Shown here piece by piece: positions 7,916-12,194 of a stretch of DNA of 12,194 nt. Position 1 is the stretch's first letter. Each line of letters begins with the position of its first letter. A program made the translations under genes and the position numbers. Source of the stretch: CAZCGA01 sp964498075 (GTDB lineage: Bacteria; Desulfobacterota; Binatia; HRBIN30). The stretch spans positions 1-12,194 of the forward strand of contig CAZCGA010000170.1 in the NCBI GenBank assembly GCA_964498075.1, written 5' to 3'. The notes beneath the pieces are model-generated. The model made no database searches. It was given only the letters and a program-made list of their open reading frames with translations, and had not been told where the DNA came from.

Positions 7916-9199
7916 ATGCCGCTGGAGGAGCCCGGAGGTGAGTTCGCACGCGAGACCGGGGAGCTCACCGCGCATCGCTGGAAGATCGGGCTCACGGTCT
8001 ATCTCATCTTCGCCGCGCTCGGCGCCCTCGTCGAGTGGCAGTACCATCCGGACCGCGGCCCACTGCTGCTCGCGGCCAACGTGGCCCAAGCCGTGGTCAT
8101 CGCGGTGGCGTGGATCGCCATGCGCGGCCCCTCGATACACCCGCGGACCGCCTGGATCGTGCTGATCACCAACGTGTGCGTGTGCACCATTCTCGGCGTC
8201 TACAACGCCGCGGTGCGCGGCGACATGCTCTACGTCTTGATCACCTATCTGTCCTTCATGCTGGTGTCGGCGATGTTCATCCCGTGGGGGGCGCGTTTTC
8301 AACTCGGTCTGAACTGCGGGGTCATCGCAGCTTATGCGCTGGGTGTGGGAGGCGGCGGGCGCGTCGGTCCGGTGCCACCGTATGACTACATCGGTATCCT
8401 CGCCAATGCGGTGCTGTCGACGCTCGGGGCGCTCTACATCGATCAGTACCGCCGCCAGTTGTTCGCTCAGGCGAGCGCCTTGCGCGACGCAAATCGAGGA
8501 TTGCAGGAAGCCAACGAAACCCGCACCGAGCTGCTCAGTGGACTGTCGCACGACATGCGTACGCCGCTCGCTATCCTCACCGGCTACGCCGACATACTCA
8601 ACGAGACGCCGGGGCTCGCGGCGGAGCTGCAGCAGCCCGTGCGCAGCATCGCGCGTGAGTCGCGCGAGCTGCTCTACCTGGTCGATAGCGTGCTCGACCT
8701 GGCGCGGTTGGAAGCCGGACGCCTGCCCTTTCAACGGTCGACGTTCCGCTTGGCCCCGGTGCTGGACGCGCTGCGCGAGACCACGGGCGATCTCTTGCGC
8801 GATCGAGGCGTATGCCTGAACTGGCAGATCCCGCCGGCGCTGGAGCTCGACAGCGATGCGGGGAAGGTCCGGGAGATCATTCGCAACTTGCTCTCGAACG
8901 CGGTCAAGTACACGCAGCAGGGTGAGATCTCATTGCTCGCTACGCCGGTGGGCGACGGTGTGGAGATCACCGTGACGGACACCGGCGTGGGCATCGCTCG
9001 CGAGAACCTCGATCTGATCTTCCGCAAATTCGGACAAGTTGATGGCAACCCGGTACAACCATCGGGCGGGCTGGGCTTCGGTCTCTACATGGTGAAGCTG
9101 CTGGTGACGATCCTCGGCGCGCGGATCACCGTCCACAGCGCAGTGAATGCCGGCAGCACCTTTCGCGTGTGGCTCCCGCCGCAACCGCCACAGGCATGA
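7916..9199 (+). CDS. Membrane sensor histidine kinase
   Basis: The start is taken as the ATG at 7916 because GGGGAG lies 8 nt upstream. The earlier ATGs at 7889 and 7808 lack an SD and would add Arg-rich sequence. The 427-residue product has about six membrane segments (near residues 24-41, 50-69, 79-96, 104-122, 130-148, 158-175) with almost no periplasmic loops, so it probably senses something in or at the membrane. A short coiled coil (QASALRDANRGLQEANETR) leads into the HisKA domain with phospho-acceptor H212 in LSHDMRTPLAIL. The HATPase domain has the N box (NLLSN, 324-328), G1 box DTGVGI (from 355), F box FRKFGQ and G2 box GLGFGL (385-390). It should autophosphorylate and pass phosphate to a response regulator, but none is encoded in this window, so it is an orphan kinase here. 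Its stop overlaps the next start (ATGA). Confidence 0.92.
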   Translation: MPLEEPGGEFARETGELTAHRWKIGLTVYLIFAALGALVEWQYHPDRGPLLLAANVAQAVVIAVAWIAMRGPSIHPRTAWIVLITNVCVCTILGVYNAAVRGDMLYVLITYLSFMLVSAMFIPWGARFQLGLNCGVIAAYALGVGGGGRVGPVPPYDYIGILANAVLSTLGALYIDQYRRQLFAQASALRDANRGLQEANETRTELLSGLSHDMRTPLAILTGYADILNETPGLAAELQQPVRSIARESRELLYLVDSVLDLARLEAGRLPFQRSTFRLAPVLDALRETTGDLLRDRGVCLNWQIPPALELDSDAGKVREIIRNLLSNAVKYTQQGEISLLATPVGDGVEITVTDTGVGIARENLDLIFRKFGQVDGNPVQPSGGLGFGLYMVKLLVTILGARITVHSAVNAGSTFRVWLPPQPPQA

Positions 9200-9507
9200 G
9201 ACCGGCCTGTGAGCTGTGCGCTTTGGCGCGGACGACGACGTGGTATGGCGAGTACGACGCGCCGTTTCGCTTCGCGATTCTCGATTGCGATTCCTGCGAC
9301 GTCCCCATGGCGGTGCTCGGTGCGCACCGCGCCGTCCCGACGCCGGAGGAGCGCGCCGCCATGCAGCAGGAGCTGTCGCGCATCGCCGACAGCAAGTATC
9401 CGCGCGGCTGGTACTACGACGATCACATGCGCCAGATCCCCGACCACTACCATCTGCACGCCCGACCCTACCCGGCCTGGTGGCCGCGAAAATTGGGGGG
9501 AAGCTAG
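9196..9507 (+). CDS. Small CxxC / HxHxH protein, possibly HIT-like
   Basis: A 103-residue protein starting at ATG 9196, which overlaps the kinase stop as ATGA. This start is preferred to an upstream in-frame ATG inside the kinase because MRPACELC places the CxxC at the very N-terminus. It holds two CxxC pairs (C5/C8 and C31/C34), fit for one zinc site, and a C-terminal PDHYHLHARP segment with H84, H86 and H88. The N-terminal CxxC followed by a strand and a late HxHxH resembles the layout of histidine-triad (HIT) nucleotide hydrolases/transferases, but it is short and divergent, so that is only an inference. No signal peptide or membrane segment. Overlap with the kinase suggests coupled translation and perhaps a shared role. 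Confidence 0.72.
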   Translation: MRPACELCALARTTTWYGEYDAPFRFAILDCDSCDVPMAVLGAHRAVPTPEERAAMQQELSRIADSKYPRGWYYDDHMRQIPDHYHLHARPYPAWWPRKLGGS

Positions 9508-9574
9508 TCCGGCGTGCCGCTGCATCTGGCCCGACGGTTTGATAGCCTGATCCACGCTGATTGCGGAGGAGCGC

Positions 9575-10741
9575 ATGCAAGAAGCTCTGATCATTGAAGC
9601 AGTCCGGAGTCCGATCGGACGGCGGAAGGGTGGGCTCGCAGGCCTGCACCCGGCGGACCTGCTGGGCATCGTGCAGAAGGCGGCGATCAGCCGCGCCGGC
9701 GTCGATCCCAGGGAGATCGGGCAGATCATCGGCGGCTGCGTCTCGGAGGTCGGCGAGCAGTCGTTCAACATCGCGCGCACGGCGTGGCTGTCGCAAGGCT
9801 TGCCGATGGAAGTGCCGGCGACGACCATCGACAGCCAGTGCGGCTCGAGCCAGCAGGCCACCAGCCTGGCGGCCGGGCTCATCGGCGCGGGCATCGAAGA
9901 CCTCGTGCTCGCCTGCGGCGTCGAGATGATGACCCGCGTGCCCCTGGGTGCCAACATGAAGGGTGGCTCGCCGCTGCCGCCGACCTACGCGCGCCACTAT
10001 GCCTTTGCCTCGCAGTTCCAGGGCGCGGAGATGATTGCGAAGGAGTACGGCATCGCGCGCGGAGATACCGACCGCTTCGGGCTGCGCAGTCAGACGTTGG
10101 CCAACCAGGCGTGGACGGAAGGACGCTTCGAGCGCGAGGTGGTGCCGATCGAGGCCCCGCTGTTGGACGAGAACGGCCAGCCGACGGGAGAGCAGCGCAC
10201 GGTGACGCGCGATGAGGGGCTGCGCCAAACCACGCTGGAAAAGCTCGCGGCGCTCAACCCGGTCGAGCCGGGTGGGCTGCACACGGCCGGCACGTCGTCG
10301 CAAGTGTCTGACGGCGCAGCCGCGGTGTTGCTCGCATCACCGCAGCGCGCGCAGGCGTTGGGACTGAAGCCGCGGGCGCGCATCGTGGCGACCACGCTGG
10401 TCGGTGTGGACCCGGTGACGATGTTGAAGGGGCCGATCCCTGCGACCCGCAAGGTGCTGAAGCAGAGTGGGCTGAAGATCCACAACATGGACGTCTTCGA
10501 GGTGAACGAGGCGTTCGCGTCGGTGGTGCTGGCGTGGATCAAGGAGTTGGAGCCCAATCCGGAGCGTGTCAACCCGAACGGTGGTGCAATTGCGCTCGGG
10601 CATCCGACCGGCTGCACCGGGGCGCGGTTGATCACCACCGCGTTGCACGAACTCGAACGAACCGGCCGTCGCTACGGCCTCATCTCGATGTGTTGCGGCG
10701 GCGGGCTGGGAACCGGCACGATCATCGAGCGGCTCTCATGA
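9575..10741 (+). CDS. Thiolase (acetyl-CoA C-acyltransferase)
   Basis: A 388-residue thiolase of normal length, which condenses two acyl-CoAs or cleaves 3-ketoacyl-CoA with CoA. The nucleophile C89 lies in DSQCGSSQQA. The NEAFA motif is at 311-315, catalytic H343 is in ALGHPTGCTGAR, and the second cysteine C373 is in MCCGGGLGTG. The N-terminus EALIIEAVRSPIGRRKGGL and the SQCGSSQQA variant (in place of the commoner NRxCxSGLQA) recall thiolases of fatty-acid or steroid side-chain breakdown, so beta-oxidation is more likely than acetoacetyl-CoA synthesis; this is an inference. The ATG at 9575 has GGAGG 5 nt upstream. The stop overlaps the start of the selenoprotein gene (ATGA), making a two-gene coupled unit. 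The 67 nt before the gene show no strong promoter. Confidence 0.93.
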   Translation: MQEALIIEAVRSPIGRRKGGLAGLHPADLLGIVQKAAISRAGVDPREIGQIIGGCVSEVGEQSFNIARTAWLSQGLPMEVPATTIDSQCGSSQQATSLAAGLIGAGIEDLVLACGVEMMTRVPLGANMKGGSPLPPTYARHYAFASQFQGAEMIAKEYGIARGDTDRFGLRSQTLANQAWTEGRFEREVVPIEAPLLDENGQPTGEQRTVTRDEGLRQTTLEKLAALNPVEPGGLHTAGTSSQVSDGAAAVLLASPQRAQALGLKPRARIVATTLVGVDPVTMLKGPIPATRKVLKQSGLKIHNMDVFEVNEAFASVVLAWIKELEPNPERVNPNGGAIALGHPTGCTGARLITTALHELERTGRRYGLISMCCGGGLGTGTIIERLS

Positions 10742-11298
10742 CCCTCGAAGCGGGGCAGCCCGCGCCGGACGCGGCGTTCCGCGATTCCTCCGGCCGCGAC
10801 GTGCAGCTGTCAGACTTCTGGCGCGCGCAGCCGACCGTCTTCATCTTTCTTCGCCACTTCGGCTGACCGGTGTGTCGCCAGCATCTCGTCGAGATGCAAC
10901 GCGACTACGACGCGGTGCGCGCCGCCGGTGCCGAGGTAGTTGCCATCGGGCAGGGTTCCTCAGAGGAGGCGGAGCGGTTCTGTCGCAGCTTGGGCGCGAC
11001 GTATCCGTGTCTCGGCGACCCGGCGAAAGAGAGTTACCGGGCGTTCGGTTTGCCGCGTGGTGGGTGGCGCGAGATCGTGCTGGAGCCGATGCGCGCCGGG
11101 AACCAGGCGATGCGGCAAGGCCATCGGGTCAGCATTCGCGGCTCGCTGCTGCGTCATTCCGACTGGTTTCAGCTGCCGGGCCTGGCCATCGTCGATCGCG
11201 GCGGGATGCTGCGCTACCTGTATCGGTCCCGGCACTCTGGCGACTTGCCCTCGAACACCGACGTGCTCCGCATCCTTCAGGGGCTGCGCGGCCAGTAA
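10738..11298 (+). CDS. Peroxiredoxin-like selenoprotein (Sec at TGA codon 43)
   Basis: One 186-residue frame from ATG 10738 to TAA 11298, interrupted only by TGA at 10864-10866 (codon 43). The sequence on both sides forms one thioredoxin-fold peroxiredoxin-like protein of the AhpC-TSA_2/PRXL2 (SelU/SelL-related) type. It runs from GQPAPDAAFRDSSGRDVQLSD, through the strand TVFIFLRHFG, to the redox site U43-P-V-C46 and its helix RQHLVEMQRDY. It continues with AEVVAIGQGSSEEAERF and YPCLGDPAKESYRAFGL, and ends with the strand GLAIVDRGGMLRYLYRSRHSGD. Relatives have CxxC in RHFGCPVCR, so TGA replaces exactly the reactive first Cys, with the resolving C46 kept. A SECIS-like hairpin follows. It is expected to be a cytosolic thiol oxidoreductase or peroxidase. 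It overlaps the thiolase stop by ATGA. A pseudogene or sequencing error is the alternative, but frame, Cys position and hairpin all argue against it. Confidence 0.88.
10864..10866 (+). other. Selenocysteine codon (in-frame TGA)
   Basis: TGA sits in the protein context FLRHFG-U-PVCRQH. Automatic annotation would stop here and then call a second gene from the GTG at 10870. That GTG has no SD and would start inside the active-site motif. Confidence 0.85.
10874..10905 (+). promoter_or_regulatory. Predicted bacterial SECIS element
   Basis: The outer stem is GTCGC (10874-10878) with GCGAC (10901-10905). A small internal loop (CA opposite AAC) separates it from the inner perfect 7-bp stem GCATCTC (10881-10887) with GAGATGC (10891-10897). 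The apical triloop is GTC. The loop begins 21 nt after the TGA and its first base is G, matching the known bacterial SECIS pattern (apical loop roughly 16-37 nt downstream, G in the first two loop positions). It should recruit SelB with Sec-tRNA(Sec) to the UGA. Confidence 0.78.
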
Positions 11299-11308
11299 AA
11301 CTGCAGGA

Positions 11309-11369
11309 AGCTTGCGCGGTCAGCGTGGTGTCGCTAGCATTCGTTCGCGCTCGTGAAGAGGCGCAAGCT
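11309..11369. repeat. 9-bp inverted repeat upstream of tmRNA
   Basis: AGCTTGCGC (11309-11317) and GCGCAAGCT (11361-11369) are perfect inverted copies 43 nt apart, in the 106-nt gap between the selenoprotein stop and the tmRNA. The left copy overlaps a possible -35. It could be a regulator site or the base of a 3'-UTR hairpin; nothing in the sequence decides. Confidence 0.4.
11312..11340 (+). promoter_or_regulatory. Candidate promoter for tmRNA
   Basis: TTGCGC (11312-11317) and TAGCAT (11335-11340) are spaced by 17 nt, a sigma70-like arrangement. Transcription would begin near 11347, giving a leader of about 58 nt to be removed by RNase P at 11405. Both hexamers are imperfect, so this is tentative. 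Confidence 0.3.
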
Positions 11370-11404
11370 CTTTGAGTTCCGCTGGCTCAGCACTTTTTTC
11401 TCAC

Positions 11405-11747
<343 letters not shown>

Positions 11748-11751
11748 TAAT

Positions 11752-11772
11752 CCGCCCGGCCAAGCCGGGCGG
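11752..11772. terminator. GC-rich hairpin after tmRNA
   Basis: A perfect 9-bp stem CCGCCCGGC/GCCGGGCGG with loop CAA, starting 7 nt after the tmRNA 3' end and lying between it and the convergent GFA-like gene. No T-run follows on either strand, so it may be a bidirectional terminator or RNA-end stabiliser. Confidence 0.5.
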
Positions 11773-11780
11773 TGTCCGCA

Positions 11781-11795
11781 GGCGGCGTAGCCGCC
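11781..11795. terminator. Second short hairpin between tmRNA and GFA-like gene
   Basis: GGCGGC/GCCGCC, a 6-bp stem with loop GTA, 8 nt beyond the first hairpin. It probably works with it at the shared 3' ends. No T-tract. Confidence 0.35.
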
Positions 11796-11820
11796 GACTC
11801 AGCCTCCCGGCCGCGCGATC

Positions 11821-12194
11821 TCAGCCCGGAGTGCGCTCGAAGACGGGCACGCCCTCCGGAATGTGGTGGAAGCCCTGCTTGTCGATGGTGAAGATCACCA
11901 TCTGAGGTCCACCGTAGACGCTCGGATCGTCGAGCGTACCCACCTTGATGATCAAGACGCCGGGCATACCCGGAGACTTGGCCAGGATTTGCGTGCCGCA
12001 TTCGGCGCAGAACTCGCGCGTCACCGGATTCGTGAGATCGCTGCGGCGGAACTGCTTCGGCGCGCCCTTGGTGTACGTGAAGCCGGGTTCGGCCATGGCC
12101 ATGACGACATTGGGGTGCCCGCCCGAGATGTACTGGCACTCCCGGCAATGGCACTGGCCTTTGAAGAGCGCGTCGCCCTCAGCCTTGTAGCGAA
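11821..12194 (-). CDS. GFA (CENP-V/GFA) family zinc protein, 5' end missing
   Basis: The frame is open to the right edge, so the N-terminus lies outside the window; about 123 residues are visible. It holds the GFA-family zinc signature: QCHCRECQ (12133-12155) followed by SGGHPNVVMAM, then the second pair FCAECGTQ, and the closing pattern TLDDPSVYGG and HIPEGVPVFE. The family is named after glutathione-dependent formaldehyde-activating enzyme, but most members have no proven reaction and bind two zinc ions through conserved Cys. The first Cys motif (usually CxC near residue 10-30) should lie just beyond the edge. An internal ATG at 12102 is not the start, because the family sequence clearly continues upstream of it. 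It converges with the tmRNA gene. Confidence 0.88.
   Translation of the reverse strand, partial: RYKAEGDALFKGQCHCRECQYISGGHPNVVMAMAEPGFTYTKGAPKQFRRSDLTNPVTREFCAECGTQILAKSPGMPGVLIIKVGTLDDPSVYGGPQMVIFTIDKQGFHHIPEGVPVFERTPG

Noticed and set aside
7724..8734. Long minus-strand frame of 336 residues
   Set aside because: It lies opposite the histidine kinase with its H box; its composition is His/Arg/Gln-rich shadow sequence without domains.
8930..10303. Minus-strand frame of 457 residues across the kinase end, small CxxC gene and thiolase
   Set aside because: Spans three well-supported plus-strand genes; Arg/Ala-rich with no domain.
10870..11298. Separate gene starting at GTG 10870
   Set aside because: It has no SD, would begin inside the peroxiredoxin active site, and is in frame with the sequence before the TGA; a single selenoprotein explains both parts.

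Overview
This is a high-GC bacterial chromosome segment. It carries an ssrA (tmRNA) gene and Shine-Dalgarno-led genes, several of which are packed with ATGA overlaps. One secreted protein combines a Myxococcus-type cysteine-rich repeat, a cytochrome-c-like module and a copper monooxygenase-like module. Together with a PQQ-propeller remnant and a selenoprotein, this points to a deltaproteobacterial-grade lineage (Myxococcota, Desulfobacterota or Binatota-like). That placement is an inference from gene content, not from a phylogeny.

Layout, left to right. A minus-strand block (about 35-2441) holds a small secreted PsbP/DUF1795-like protein, a DUF445 membrane protein and a host-attachment-like protein; the last two are 10 nt apart. 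Upstream of them is a broken piece of a PQQ-type beta-propeller gene (2551-2781). On the plus strand, 2860-5241 encodes a 793-residue exported protein: signal peptide, N-terminal domain, DUF4215 repeat, c-type haem module with a CX4CH site, and a domain with all six copper ligands expected of a PHM/DBM-type monooxygenase. It converges on a penicillin-acylase-family gene (5299-7734, minus), with a 12-bp hairpin between the stops. The acylase diverges from a membrane histidine kinase (7916-9199), whose stop overlaps the start of a 103-residue CxxC/HxHxH protein. A thiolase gene (9575-10741) follows, and its stop overlaps the next start.

The most notable gene is at 10738-11298. It looks like two fragments but is one peroxiredoxin-like (AhpC-TSA_2/PRXL2-type) reading frame interrupted by TGA at codon 43, exactly where relatives carry the first Cys of a CxxC site. 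A stem-loop with a G-initiated triloop follows 21 nt after the TGA, as expected of a bacterial SECIS element. I read it as a selenoprotein (U-P-V-C). The window then holds a complete tmRNA gene (11405-11745, no encoded CCA, tag ADEPLALAA), GC-rich hairpins, and a GFA-family zinc protein that runs off the right edge (minus strand).

The genes do not form one pathway. Plausible functional pairs are the thiolase with the selenoprotein and the kinase with the small CxxC protein, both translationally coupled. No CRISPR array, insertion sequence, tRNA or rRNA gene was seen.
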